From Ctenosaura bakeri (Eukaryota > Chordata > Lepidosauria > Squamata > Iguanidae), in the NCBI GenBank assembly GCA_948474755.1, contig CAOLHI010000654.1:62001-126000 (forward strand): 64,000 nt of DNA, written 5' to 3'. A program made the position numbers and the translations under genes. The first letter of the stretch is position 1, and each line of letters opens with the position of its first letter. Below, piece by piece: positions 36,481-48,479 of this stretch. The notes beneath the pieces are model-generated. The model did not search any database and was not told where the DNA came from. It saw only the letters and a program-made list of their open reading frames with translations.

Positions 36481-36690
36481 GCCCTCATGGCTCAGTGGTT
36501 AAATGTCAGTACTGCAGCCACAAGATTGTGAATTCAATCCTGCCGGGTTCCAGGTTGACTCAGTCTTCCATCTTTCCGCAGGTCAGTAAAATGAGTACCC
36601 TGCTTGTTCGCAATTAGCTAAATACATTATAAACTGCTTAGAGAGCACTTAGCTGATAGGTGGTATAGAAATACAGATGCTATTGCTATC
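36481..36690 (+). mobile_element. ACA-type tRNA-derived SINE
   Basis: The head carries a perfect pol III A box TGGCTCAGTGG (36489-36499) and a decayed B box (GTGAATTCAATCC). The body has GGTCAGTAAAATGAGTACCC. The tail region reads TATAAACTGCTTAGAGAGCA, then GGTATAGAAATACAGATG and TATTGCTATC, the usual end of squamate ACA-type SINEs. The tRNA relic is not a functional tRNA gene. Confidence 0.8.
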
Positions 36691-36999
36691 AAACAAGGAC
36701 AAATCAGAGATGCTCCAAGTTGAAATGCCTGGCCACTGGTTGCCTGGCCACCAGTTCTTCCAGCTGCCTGGTTAGAATAGCAGACTTATAATTACAGAGG
36801 CATATATGCAGGCCTGTATTGTTTTACCCATGTACTGCAGATGTCCATTCAATTGCATAAATAAGACTGCAGGACTAGCCAGTGATGTGTTGTTTAATAT
36901 AGTAGCTGCTGCCAATCAGTGTGTCCTAAAAGTGTCAGACTGCCTAAGGTTTTACAGGTGATGCAATGCTTTGAATCACAAGGGTGCAATCCTGGATTG

Positions 37000-38185
37000 C
37001 TGGCTGGTGTTTTCAGGACAGTCTTTACCAGCAGTTTCCTTAGATCTGGTGGCTGGTGGAGGGCTGTAACTGGAGGCTTGTGATGGTGCTAGCAAGATGT
37101 TCTTCATTTGTTGGCAATGGATAGCTTCCTCTAATTGCAGTTAGGAGATGCTGGGCAGAAATATGCTGCAAATGGAGTGTATTGTTGGTTGTTACTTGAC
37201 TCATATCTTCTGTGAAAAAGATTTTCTCTCAAAATGATGGTTACTCTCCTGATGTTGTCATTAATTATATGAGGAAGATGTCCCTTTTGAAGCAGATGTT
37301 GCTGGAATTTGTTGATCCTTTTACAATAGTTATCTTCAGTGCTACAGATGTGCTTAGTTCTTGGAATGAAGCTGTAGATTATATTTCTTGAGGTGGCAGG
37401 ATCTCTAAACCAGGTAAGCATGAACATATTCCAGAGACTGGCGATAATTTTGTGATTCTCAGTGGTGAGAAGGACATCAAGGAAAGGGATATGTATGTAG
37501 ATGTTCAATTGTGTTACTAGAAGTAAATGTGATCGTAGGATGGATAGTGCTGATGTATGATATAAACTTTGCTAAACATTCCTTCCTCTTAGTCCAAACC
37601 ATAAAGATGTTATCAATGTATTGCCACCATATGAGAGGTTTGTCACTTGTCCTGTTAAGGGTATTACTTTCTAGTTTGCCTGTGAAACAGATTTGCACAA
37701 GAGGGAGTACCTCTAGCTGTACCCTATAGTTGCAGGTAGCGATCTTCATTGAATGTGAAATTACTGCAAGCAAGAACTAGCCTTGCTAAAGTGGTAATAA
37801 CTTTTGTTGGTGGATCATTAGAGCTCCTGGTGTTAAAGATTGACTGTAAAGAGTGAATCCCTTCAGTAGGCAGTGTGTTGGTATAAAAGGATGTAACATC
37901 CTGTGTAACCTATTGATACTGTTATATTTAAATAATCAATTATGAGTAAGAAGTGTCTTTGTGTGAGTAGTTCTTTGATATATGATGGGAGGGTTTTTGC
38001 CAAGTTCTGTAATTTTAAGTCAATATATAGAAAGATCCTCTCTGTAGCTGTGTTATTACCTGAGACAGTAGAGTGTCCTGCCTTTTGGATTTTTGGTAGC
38101 ATATAAAAATGTCCAGCACTGGGATTTGGATTTATAAGGGGATTGTCTCTCTCTTTTTGAGCAATTCCTTGTTAGTGAAATCCTT
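37000..38185 (-). mobile_element. Penelope-like retroelement (reverse transcriptase remnant)
   Basis: On the minus strand, moving from 38,185 down, the conserved order of a Penelope-like RT is readable: KDFTNKELL; FYMLPKIQKAG and VSGNNTATERI with LPSYIKELL (37,863-38,102); then LARLVLACSNFTFN and GTARGTPSCANLFHRQTRK (37,670-37,790); then WWQYIDNIFMVWTK with the catalytic YxDD changed to YIDN (37,609-37,620); then IPFLDVLL and KRINKFQQHLLQKGHL. Frameshifts and a stop between LQL and GTA show inactivation. The GIY-YIG endonuclease domain that would follow below about 37,000 is not recognised. Assignment to a Poseidon/Neptune-type group is likely but not tested. Confidence 0.85.
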
Positions 38186-39813
38186 AATGAAATCTGGCCA
38201 AGCTCACTAGAGGCTGCATGTTAGCAACAATAGTGGCCCAACCACTTTGGTTTCTGGTGCTGCCCACAGGCTGTATGGAATTTCTTCACAGGAAGTCAAT
38301 GTGATCTTCAAGCCAAAATGGTCCCTCTCCTTCAAGATAGAGGAACCCATATTCACTGGGACTTAAAAGTACTTGACCTAACAAATCTTAGCCTGACAAA
38401 TCTGAAAAATGGAACAGGTAGTCCTACTCTGCAGATATTGTCAAGATTTGATTTTGTGCAAATGAGACTGAAGCCTCATTAATAAGCAGCTTTAAGAAGT
38501 AAATTGTGTTCCTTATATTCTGCTGAATATGCTTTTTTATGTCTGTTTCTCGCAAAGATTTTAGACTGTGGACACTACATTTATAGTGTAATTTTAAAAG
38601 TGGACATATAGCTCCCAGATGCTGGAGCTTAAAAATAAATTGAAATAAATAAATTCTCTTTCGAACATTTTTATGCTCTCCTGTTGATGATCAGGTATAT
38701 GCTCCCCATTAAATGGATTTATGTTCTCCAGTGAATTACCAGAAGATAAAATCATTTTAGGACTTTTTACACAATAAAGCTCAAGAGGAATCTGGAACTC
38801 ATAAGGTTAGCTATCTAATCTAGACGTAAGAGACTTCTGAAGGACACAAGTTATTAGGAGCCATCGAAACTGTGGAGATGAATGACTTGGACTTGTTTTT
38901 GATGAGTGTCATCTGCACAGTATGCTAATTTAGCTTTAGAATGTTGCTCATTCCCATTAAGGAATAAGTAACTTCATATTTATCCCATTTGTTAATCAGA
39001 TTTATTTTGTTATACCATGTCATTGGTAAGGGAAATCTGAAGTCATATTTATTTACATGAACTGATTGGTTGGTGAAGAGATTTACCTTAGAATTTGCCC
39101 TGATGCAACGCTGTTATCATGTGAGGCAACGGCTAAACTGATTGCTTCTTACTTTACATCTGACTTCATTGTTTAATGAATTCTTGACCAGTGATACAGT
39201 TTGAAACATTCTTATAAGTGTGCAAATGCAGAGAAGAAAATTTAAATGGTGTATTCTAAGATACAGGAAAAGTTTGCAGAGACAAGCCAAAAGACATAGA
39301 AATTCACTGCTAATCAACACTTTTAGTCTTACTCATAGTAGCACTGTTGCTTATCATTCTGTATCAGTCCTGTATCAGTCCTGGGATGACAGTCAGTTTA
39401 ATCATTTCCTTAGTGCTTTGACTGTTGCTTGGGTTTCCAAAGAAGAACATATAGAATCTGTTTGACATGAGATTTTCAGTATTTTGGAGTCATGGAAGGT
39501 TGAACAGAAAAGTGCCCACAAAATCCATGGGCAGATGATCTGCCAGACAATATGTTCACAGAAAGTTATTTCAAATGCTTCTGCATGGTGATTTTTGAAA
39601 TCTTCCCTACCATGATGTGGAAGAGAGGGATTTTTGAGTCACCTGAGTGAGATCAAAAAGTCTCCCATCTATCCCACTGCCTTGCAGCTGAATTAAATTA
39701 TCCTCTTTTGTCCCTCCCCTTTCCATTGAGACTTCTTTCTTGGGGAAGCAGATGACATATACACTTCAATCCAGAACAGAACACTGTGCCAATAACTAAT
39801 CTGTTATATTCTA
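38186..39813. other. Intronic DNA, no recognised element
   Basis: An AT-rich run with AAATAAATTGAAATAAATAA near 38,632-38,651 could be the tail of an old LINE. Otherwise there is no structure, and short ORFs (for example 39,117-39,320) carry no familiar motif. Confidence 0.35.
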
Positions 39814-39990
39814 CTCTTTATTTATACTATCACTTTTCCTGAAAGCTGGGACAAATATGACTTACAACATAAAAAAAGTTATAGATGAAAACATATGTAA
39901 TTAAAAACATACAAAATGTTATGATTAATATATCAAACTATCTATAGAATTAAAACCGTTTAAAACACTGATTTTAAAGCAAAGAATACA
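39814..39990 (-). mobile_element. Probable LINE 3'-end fragment (decayed)
   Basis: CTTTATTTATACTATCACTT, then CTGGGACAAATATGACTTAC and AACATAAAAAAAG, repeats the reversed LINE-end layout described at 26,208. The following sequence is A-rich. Confidence 0.4.
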
Positions 39991-40225
39991 TGTTTAGCAC
40001 ATTTTTAAAAATCTACTTTCCTGTAAAACAATCAGTTCCACAAAGCTTGCCAAACTAAAATGAAAGAGCCAGCCTGGCCACCTTTGGTGGGTGGGTGGGA
40101 GGTACTTGGACAGTACTCCATTGTTATTAACTACAATGAAATATGTGACAAAAATCAGCCCGCTTCTCAAAAAAGAGGCCAAATGCTAGTGTTCTCTGAC
40201 AATTAATCCTTATTTGCCTTTTTGT

Positions 40226-40340
40226 ACTTGTACTCCAGGGATAAATCCTCATTGAACTCAGTGGGTTTTTCTTCTAAGTGAGCACACAAACACACCCAAT
40301 CACACCCAAGATTTACTCAGAGAAATTTGTCTTCTGAATC
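40226..40340. repeat. Short dispersed motif TTGAACTCAGTGGG
   Basis: TTGAACTCAGTGGG (40252-40265) followed by TTCTTCTAAGTGAG matches 4955-4968 exactly over 14 bp. It fits the CATTGAACTCAATGGGACTT and ACTTCTGAGTAGACATG core repeated widely in squamate genomes. The parent element is not resolved. Confidence 0.4.
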
Positions 40341-40951
40341 CTGTGTCCATTTATGTATTTGTGTGTATGTGTATGCACCCTAAGAACCAGGGGAACCATG
40401 TAGACAGTATGGGCAGGAAATGCAAGTACATGACAACTAGATTTCATCAAAAACACTTAGCATGGGGGGGGGAACAGAGGTTCTGGCAAACACTGTGCTC
40501 GAATGTTTGTAAATCTAGTTTCGCAATTCCCACTATTTTAATCTTAGCAAAACAAGAGCAAATCCTACCTTATTTCTTTGCTTTTTGAAATTATGGTGGG
40601 ATGATGGGGGGATGAGGTTATTCTGTATGTTCAAATCTCATAATGACTGGATTGTAACATAATCAAAAAGGATGTTTTAAATGGGTGACTCCATTGTTTT
40701 CATGTTTTATCAGGAGTTTATGACTAGACAGTAACGCATTCCTTTAACGTTCTCTGCTTCCATTGAGTCATTTCAGCTGTTCATTTTACATTACCAGAAT
40801 TATAATCAGATGTGAATGTTATAAATGAGGGTTCATGTGTGTGTGCACATGCACACATGTGTTGGCAGTAACCCTGTATGAGACAGGATTTTATCATTAT
40901 AGTGAACTGCCCTGAAAACACCTCACTTGTCCCCCAATTCCTTTGCTTTAG

Positions 40952-41004
40952 TCACTGATGATGAAGAAGCTGACAGCAAGGAACAAACTGCTCCATTCCC
41001 ACTA
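40952..41004 (+). CDS. SDK1: SDK1 internal exon B (inter-Ig linker)
   Basis: This 53-nt exon lies between the acceptor TTTGCTTTAG (AG at 40950-40951) and the donor GTAAGT (41005). It supplies 2 nt plus 17 codons. Exon A ends with one base (A) of a codon, and TC here completes ATC (Ile), so the reading frame continues. The product is TDDEEADSKEQTAPFPL: an acidic linker followed by a TAPFPL segment that aligns in position with the MAPTIV segment preceding the next Ig domain in SDK1 of other vertebrates. The exon ends in phase 0. The linker is much more acidic than the short linker I recall in human SDK1, so conservation here is weak. The call depends on the exact phase match, good splice sites and position. 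An alternative is a cassette or lineage-specific exon. The next Ig exon is not found before 64000. Confidence 0.75.
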
Positions 41005-41599
41005 GTAAGTACTATGTAGTTTGAACTAAACATTTAGCATGAACTTCAAGATTGAAGACAGCTGCCTCATGAACTCCAGAACTATATTTGACCAAGGGGA
41101 GTCTCTGTTCATGCTAAAAGAAATGATTTCTAAGTTCTCTTAGTGGTAATCCATCTAAGAAAGCTTAAAGACCTGCCATCTCCCCAACTCACAGCAGAGC
41201 TAGAGTTTGTATGCCTGGTCTAGCATCAGGATGGATGGGATGAAGCTCTGAGTGTTCACTGTTTTAATTCTCCTGGAAGAAATAGTTTGGTGGAGACACA
41301 GTTAGGGTCAGATAGGGTTCCAGTCTCCAAGGCTGTCTTCATTCTGGTTTCACTGGTCAATGCTGAGCTGAGATCCAGAGGGCAAAGGTGAGGATCTGTG
41401 AAATCTTTTAGTCACCTTTAGTTGTTGCATAAGCATTCATGCCCTGGTCTTGTTGAGTCAATACCTTTCAACGGTATTGTTGTCTGTGGCTAACATACCA
41501 TATTTCTTCTTTCCTCTTCACCCTCTCATTCTTAAACAAACACTGCCGTGCTTGAAGTGTTTTGCAGGCTTGTAGGGGGAAAAAAGTTATAGCTTGGGA

Positions 41600-42060
41600 T
41601 GGAGCAGAATGGTGCTCTGATTAAAGTGATTAAAACTATATACAGCATGCATAATTAACCTTTGCGCTGGCTGTCATGGGGAGCTGATGCATTTAGCCGA
41701 TACTGTATCTATCCACGGCAGCTAGCGTATGCTCCATGACCGGTTTTTTTCCCCTCAAGAATTTTAATCACTTGAGATAAAGAGCCAGGAGAGGGTGGGT
41801 GGGAGGAGAGATCAAGGCAGTATTAATCCTCTCTATGGCTTTATAATTTCCCCCACTATTCTGCTGCTCATAATCAAGAAAAAGAATACTGCCTTAATCC
41901 TGGATGCCAAGGTCAATCATTCTTAAGCCCTTTTGATATTAAGGATGTCATAATTATGAAAAGATTACTTAATGAACATGATGTTCCCTTTAATAATTAT
42001 GGCAGGGGAAGAGGATTTTATGCAGGTTTGCTTCTGGAAAACAAAGCAAATGTACATTCT
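41600..42060. promoter_or_regulatory. Repeat-free block, candidate conserved noncoding element
   Basis: A 12-bp perfect inverted pair, AAGTGATTAAAA (41624-41635) and TTTTAATCACTT (41762-41773), encloses GCATGCATAATTAACC and other homeodomain-type words. CACTTGAG at the second arm resembles an NKX-type site. Further TAATTATGAAAAG and TTTAATAATTATGG words follow. No known repeat or coding content is seen. Location 600 bp after exon B and the motif density suggest an enhancer, but this is inference. Confidence 0.3.
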
Positions 42061-44122
42061 GGGCAGGAAAAGAGAAGCCGTTGCTTTGCCTGCAGAGGCT
42101 AAGCTGGAGAAAATATTGTTGTAACTATTAACAGTTGGTCAAGCAGCAGGAAGGGCACATTAGCAAAGGTGGAGTTGAAAAATGTAGCGGGAAAGCAACA
42201 CCAGGTGGGGCAAGAGGAATGGGGAGAGAGAAGAGGGGAAAGTGGGGTCCCAAATGATCAGCCAGACTATAAGAAAGTCAAAAGGTCATGGCAGACAGGC
42301 AAGTAGGAACACAACATCACTTAACATTAGGTCCCTTTGGTGAAATCCTGCCAAAATGATGCACAAGCAGCCAGGTTTTCCCTTAAGTTGTGTACTCCAT
42401 TATAGAAACATGCTGGGTGATGAGGTTTGCGGAAAGCATGACCTTTTTTTAAAGAAACGTGCTTTATAGGAGGAATGATGCTGTGGCTCCGAAATCTCAT
42501 TGCTCAGTTTGATCCTTGATTTTTGATTGGGAAATGCTATGCAAGTTCCTTCTATCTTGTCTGAACAACACATAGGTATTCATTTGTATAAAACGTTTAG
42601 AAATCTTGTAACCTGAATGCTTGAATAATGGCAAATATTTGTTGTGTCATTTACTTCATTGTTGAACTACTTGCTGCCATCTATCTCCTTTGAAAAGAAA
42701 AATAAACAGAAAGTGTGGGGAGAGATGGTTTTACAATCAAGAGTGGACATGCTTTTTAAACTGAAATAGTTCAAAATAGAGATGTTTGATGAATTCTGTA
42801 ATATGCATTTGTCAGAAACAACCCTCAGGAACAAAAGGGCATAAATGTAAGGCTCTGATTTTGTTAATACAAAAAAAAAAAAAGGGGGAGAGAACTATCT
42901 AGTCTTATCCAGGTAGACTCATTGTTCTCACAAGGGCTGACTTCTGGCAACAGTAGGTTAATGGCGGGGGGGGAACCCTCTATTTTGGAATCCGCTTTAA
43001 CTAGCTGTATATATCCTTTATTAGGCACATGAAAATTTCTGTCTCAGTTTTGTTTCATTTTTCCAACTCCCTTTTTTCCTCTTCTTTTTCCCCCTTGACC
43101 TTGTTTCATATCAGGTCATGAGACTCTTTTTTCTCTCAAATGGAATTTGATACATATTTTGATATGCGCTATTCCTAAGGTAACACTTTTCTATGCATTT
43201 TTTTAAAAAATGGCTACATTTTTATCAGCATTTTTGTTCCTTGACTAAAGCACATTTGTATGCATTTTGAATTGTGGGCACTTATTTATGTAATTTGAAA
43301 AGAAAAAAAGGAAGAAAAGAATTTGTACTTACAGTTTATATTCAGTGATGAAAAATGTAAGGATGTATGCAACCTTTTGTTAATAGTCTGAAGACCACAA
43401 CTTGGGTATGTTATTTTGTTTTGTTAAAGCAGTTAATATGAATTTCTTTCTTTTCTGTACCTTTGACTGGATTCCCAGCTACAGTTACAAGTGAGGATGC
43501 GAAACATCTCATACTAGTAGTGAGCAGCCTCCATGTGCTGTTCCTCAATTAAAACTTGGGGAAGGTGCCAACAACAACCCTTTAGTGCTATTAAACCTTT
43601 AGTGGAATTAAACATAATCAGTAAAACTATTCCATTGTACCAACAAGGAATGCGTTACAAAATTTGTGCTGAGAGCCTTATAAAGAAAATAAAACTATAC
43701 CAATAACCTTCAAACTAGGAGTCATAACTTGTTCATTTGCACATGAGACTCCTGCTTTTCACTCACAATCTTATCTGCCTTCAAAAGTCCAGTTACTTCA
43801 CATTTCTTCCATATGAAAAGTATGGCTGAAGCATGATCTTCCTTCTCTTGTCCTAGTGAGGAATTCATCTACTTTCTGCTTCTGTTTTCATGGATATTGC
43901 TTAAATGATGTAAAAAGCCTAGACATCTGTGGTGTCTAGTCTGTGAGAGCTCTTCAAAACCCAACATGCGAACAGAGATAGCAGGAATAATTTTATGAAA
44001 AAGTGTAATTGTGTCCCAGGAGAAAGGAGAAAGAGAGTTTTGACCCAAGTTGAAACATACCATATGTTCCTTGGTAGAGCGCTTGCTTCTGGTCTTTAGC
44101 ATTTAAGGTTTATTCTCTGGGG
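42061..44122. other. Intronic DNA with homopolymer runs
   Basis: Contains A13G5 at 42,871-42,888, a G9 run near 42,965, and T-rich tracts around 43,070 and 43,200. No gene or transposon is recognised. Confidence 0.35.
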
Positions 44123-44213
44123 CAGGGATGAGCATCTTGTGGTTCTTGTTGACTAAAAATGATTGGGAGTTGTAGGTCAACAATATCTGAAGGTCATGGA
44201 TTGCCCACTTCTG
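44123..44213. mobile_element. Short hAT-like MITE remnant
   Basis: CAGGGATGAGCATCTTGTGG and the reverse complement of the right end (CAGAAGTGGGCAATCCATGA) are imperfect inverted termini. Between them lies GGGAGTTGTAGGTCAACAAT plus ATCTGAAGG, the core of a squamate repeat with GTAGTCCAACAACATCTGGA. Target duplications are poor. Confidence 0.5.
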
Positions 44214-44467
44214 CATATGGGAGCACCACTACTTCAATAAACCCTTTTATTCCATCATCGCACATGGTTAGAAGACTGTACACTTCAAACAAACTGTTTT
44301 AACACTTTCTTGTTAACTGTGTGTCTATCCGCATACCCCAATAGCCAGTTTTCAGTGCTGGCCAGGAGTGCATTTGCACAGTTTAAGCCAGTGCACAAAT
44401 GATGCCATTCCTATAGATGCCAGATCTGGCCATGATGAGTCATATTTCAGTTACATTTGGATGACCA

Positions 44468-44567
44468 CAGTGGCTTCCAAACTTTGGTCCTCCAGGTGTT
44501 TTGGACTTCCATCTCCCAGAAGACCCAGCCAGCTTGGCCAACAGTCAGGAATTTTGGGAACCACTGG
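44468..44567. mobile_element. hAT-like MITE, internally deleted
   Basis: The left end CAGTGGCTTCCAAACTTTGG, then TCCTCCAGGTGTTTTGGACT, is followed by CCAGCTTGGCCAACAGTCAG. The right end GGGAACCACTG is the inverse of the left terminus. In full-length relatives, as I remember them, the left arm is repeated inverted, so about half is missing here. Flanking octamers GATGACCA and GACTACCG agree at 5 of 8 positions, compatible with an aged 8-bp duplication. Confidence 0.65.
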
Positions 44568-46999
44568 ACTACCGTAATACACTCTGCAAGGGGCTGCTTT
44601 TGAAGAGTCTGTTTTGGGGCACATTTTACAATCCTGGTGTATAACCCACAGTATTGAGTGGACAGCACCTGTGTGTCAGATACACAATTGACCTATGGTA
44701 TCTGTGCACTGTCCAAGATAGTTTCAGGAGAAGTATCAGTTCTGGGTGATTTAAGGATATTCCATCACCAATTTTATATCTCGATACCTGAAGAATTTGG
44801 CTGCTATGTCCAGGTTGTAAATTGAAGATGCAGGCAGCATTGTCCACCCTCAAAAAATACTATCTAGTGCTGATGATTTGTCACTTTTATTGAGTATATC
44901 ATGAATTTCATCCTTGAGATGTAAAGGTTTCAAGAGTCATTCCATTGTTGACATTTAATCATTAGCATTACTTGCAGCTGCAGTGTTCAGTTTCCAGCAA
45001 TTTTTTGTCATTATACTGACATTCTGAGTCCAGTGCATGCCAGACTCATTTGTTATGACCAATAAAAGCAACTTTTTCTTTCCTATAAATTCTTCAGCGG
45101 CATTAAAACTAGTTACTGTTTTGCCTTATATCTCTGCTTACTTGCTATCATTGTTAAATGTTACTTCCAGGTTCCTCACTTATACCTTCCGTATAATCTT
45201 CCCCCCCCAGTCTTTAGTTCAATATCCAAGGTCACCTTCTATTTAGTCTAGAACATGTATTCCTTGAAATCATCATCTGATATCTTCTTTCTTTCATACG
45301 TTTTTCCTCATTGGTTTCAGTTATTGTTGGGAAATGTTTCCCATATTATAACACCACTTAGGTTGTGGTATCTCACAGTCTGCACAATTTTAAGATGTGG
45401 TTTCCATTCTTCTTGCGTATGTATCAGGTAGCAAGGATCTAAAATGATTGTTTGTTTGTTTTTAAAAGCACACTATTCACCACCCACAATCCACACAAAA
45501 AGTTTTTGTATCCTTATAACTCCAGTAGTCATCAACTGTGCTTTGGATTTCATACTACTGTTCAAAATTATTCTTCTATGATAAGGTTAGATCTGTGGTC
45601 ATCTGCAGCAGTATTTTAAGAGAGTAGAGTCAGGGTCCAGAATCCAACACTTCCACCATACTGCTCCTAGTGATGGTGGAAACTCTTCTTGCAATAACTT
45701 CACTTATTTCCATGTGATCCTTTTACCTTTAGGCTTGTGTGGTAAGGAGAAGCAGAAGTAGAGTCTAGTAAAAACTAGTTGAACCCTCATAAGCTACTGA
45801 GTTTTGGTGTCAAAGACTGCTATTACATCTAATAAGAACATACATTAATATCTCAGGTGGATGATCTTATATTCCGTCATTATGGAATAATATCTTTCTA
45901 TTACTTTCCCCCACAAATGTGATACTCTGGAAGAGGCCATTCTGTTGCCTTTGAGAAAAGGAAGAGCATATTTAGAAGATGAATAATCACAATGACTTTC
46001 TCGTATCAGCAACGAGAGCTGTTGGTGTCAGTGCTGTGATACTTTATAACTGGCTAGTTCATTGGGAAATGGGAAAATCCAGAGAGAGCAATCTACTGTG
46101 GTGCTATGCAATTAAATGAATGAATGAATGAATGAATGACAGAGACTATCTCACATTCTGGAAGAGCATGGTCTTCCTTCCTCTGAAGTGAACATAGGGC
46201 ATGTGTACTTCCAATTAAAACAACATGCTGAAAATTGAGGAGAAAAAAAAACCTTTAGGGGAGGAAATCAAGGCAAAATACAACAAATTATATAATGTCC
46301 CCCTGCCTCAGAGATGGCAGACCAGCACCAGAGAAACAGAGCTGAAGACCAGGAGAAAGGATGTAGCCAGTCATTGCTCACTGCTGCTTGGCATCTCTCT
46401 CTGTCACTACAAAACTGAAGTTGCAGCATGTCTGTATCCACTACATTCACTTTGCCTCCAGTCTCATCAGCTCCAATACCCATGACATGGGCCACATTTC
46501 AGCCATCTGGGAGAGGCAACTTAATTCACCCAACTGAACTGTAGTATCAGTGCAAATTCCAATTTCAAGGTACCCAAAGAGAATGTCTTGACATTTAAAT
46601 ATGATTTCTCTAAATATCTGCTGGCTGCCTTGGGCACTTTGTGTGGAAAGGTGTGATAAAACTTCAAATAACGCATAAGAAAACATTGTATAAGCATGGG
46701 AAATACTAGCCATGACAGACCAAAAGGGGTGGCTGGGCCAACTACACCGATCACTGTCTGAAAGTCCAGATTAGGCATTCTTCAATGGGCCTGAACCAAT
46801 GGCACAATGTTCTCTTTTTCCTGATATATATCAGTTTACTGGGTGGCCTTTGGCTGATTCAGTAACACATTTGTAAATAGAAATGTTAATGTCTATTTTA
46901 CTGGTCTATTGTGAATATGTTGGATGTTAGAGTTGTAATTGTATAGTAAATGTGTTGTAGAAATCATGAATAAGAACAATGTTGCGAGGATCGTATCTT
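44568..46999. other. Intronic DNA with an (AATG)n microsatellite
   Basis: (AATG)6 lies at 46115-46139, and CCCCCCCC near 45,202. The overlapping frames on both strands at 46,220-46,780 were examined as a possible retropseudogene but no protein family was recognised. Confidence 0.4.
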
Positions 47000-47480
47000 A
47001 AAATCCACTCCGTTTCTCAGTGGTCTAATCGCTACAATTGAAGTTGTGGTTAAAGCTTTTGATCTACCGGTAAGCTCATATTGCACCTGCTTTATTTTTT
47101 AATTTTATTTCACCATCAAGGATATAATCTGTTTTATTATGAGATGTAGATTAATCTGATGAGAAGACAGCTCATATTATCTGTTGCTATCTAAAGGATT
47201 ACATGGAAAATCTCCGAACGTGATGGAGTTAATGCTTTCTTAGGAAAATGCAGAATGAATACAGCTTTATTAAAAATGGTTTTGACTTGGGCTTTTGAAG
47301 AAGCAAAGCTTTAACAGAAACGGTCAAGGCTTTGGTGATCTCCTAGGAGTCATCACCAACTGGAAAAGTTTTGCCTCTGGCTGACTATGCCAGTTGCTCA
47401 TTAATTCCCAAGAAATGCCCCAGGCTCTGGTTGTTGATGCTAATCTAATTCATTTGTTTTGTTATTAAACAAAACAAAAA
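47000..47480. promoter_or_regulatory. Repeat-free block, candidate conserved noncoding element
   Basis: There is a run of words such as CTAATCGCTACAATTG, GTAGATTAATCTGATG and GATGCTAATCTAATTC, with no repeat, hairpin or coding content. It is proposed only on motif density and absence of repeats. Confidence 0.2.
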
Positions 47481-48479
47481 AGAACTTGTTCCCATTTTTG
47501 CACTGAATCCTTCTTTCTCTTGAGAGCCGCCAACAATCTCTCTGAACTGAATATAGTATTGTAGAAATCTTGGGAATTTAAAGATAATTACTTGACATTC
47601 CATTTATCAGATGGATTTGCTCTCCGTTCTCACTTCCAGCCTCAATTGGAAGGTTAAGATGACTAAGGACTACAGTCATTGGAAGAGAACACTGCTGCAC
47701 CATAATGGGCTCCAGCCGTTAAATAAATGTAAGGGCAGTGCAAGGTTTCTTCTTCAGAGAAGGGAGAAAAATAATCAGTTAAAAGAACATTATCAAACTT
47801 AATGCTTGAAACAGCAAGCATTCCTTTATCAGAGGGAGGCTCATGGGGAATGGTTAAGGCTATCCGTTGCAAGTTGCTGTCTTGCTGAAATAGACAAGAT
47901 TTTGTAGCTCCACACCAGGTGATGCGTGGATTAGCTCCCACAATGGCAATACGTGAAGGAGAATTCTACTGTCTAATTGACTTTCCAAGCTCCAGATTGC
48001 TTGGAAGAGGCTTAAGGACAGTGATTCTCATATCTCTCCCAAGCTGCAGCAGTACTTCTGACACTACATTTCTATAACTTAGTACTTTATTTTCATTTTC
48101 TTGTCTTACAAGTATCATCTCTTATGGCCTTTGGCCCAGCAATCCTCCTGTTTATGACCTTGGCCTCTGTGTGAACTTTGCTGACCTGAGAGTTCATCCT
48201 TGCTGTCCCAGTAGAGCCTTCTGCATTTTGCCCTCTAGCCTTTTATTCGCTCTTCATTGTCCAAACACTATTCAGTGGAGCTAGAAAGACTGATTCTTAC
48301 ACCAGATGCCCTGTAAAAGTTTTGGTTTCTTAACAGATTGCCACCTGTCATTATGTTTCCATGGAAGTGATACAAACTGGGATCATCATCAAATATTGAT
48401 AAATATCCCCTAATGTAGTAGCTACTGGCTTACACTACAAGTGCACATGATAGAAAAGGGGAGAAAGAAACCAACAGTA

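Larger units (their letters stand above)
8236..40951 (+). other. SDK1: SDK1 intron between exons A and B (32,716 bp)
   Basis: The intron begins with GTGAGT and ends with TTTGCTTTAG, a GT-AG pair whose flanking exon phases are compatible. Long introns are normal for SDK1, which in human spans close to a megabase. Listed repeats inside it are transposable elements in both orientations. No open reading frame in it has a recognisable host protein match. Confidence 0.75.

Noticed and set aside
36481..36560. tRNA gene
   Set aside because: The A box is good, but the B box is broken and no cloverleaf or anticodon arm fits; the flanks match an ACA-type SINE.
46220..46780. Possible retropseudogene (several frames on both strands)
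   Set aside because: I tried to read a continuous protein across frameshifts and could not match any family; no poly-A tail or target duplication was found.
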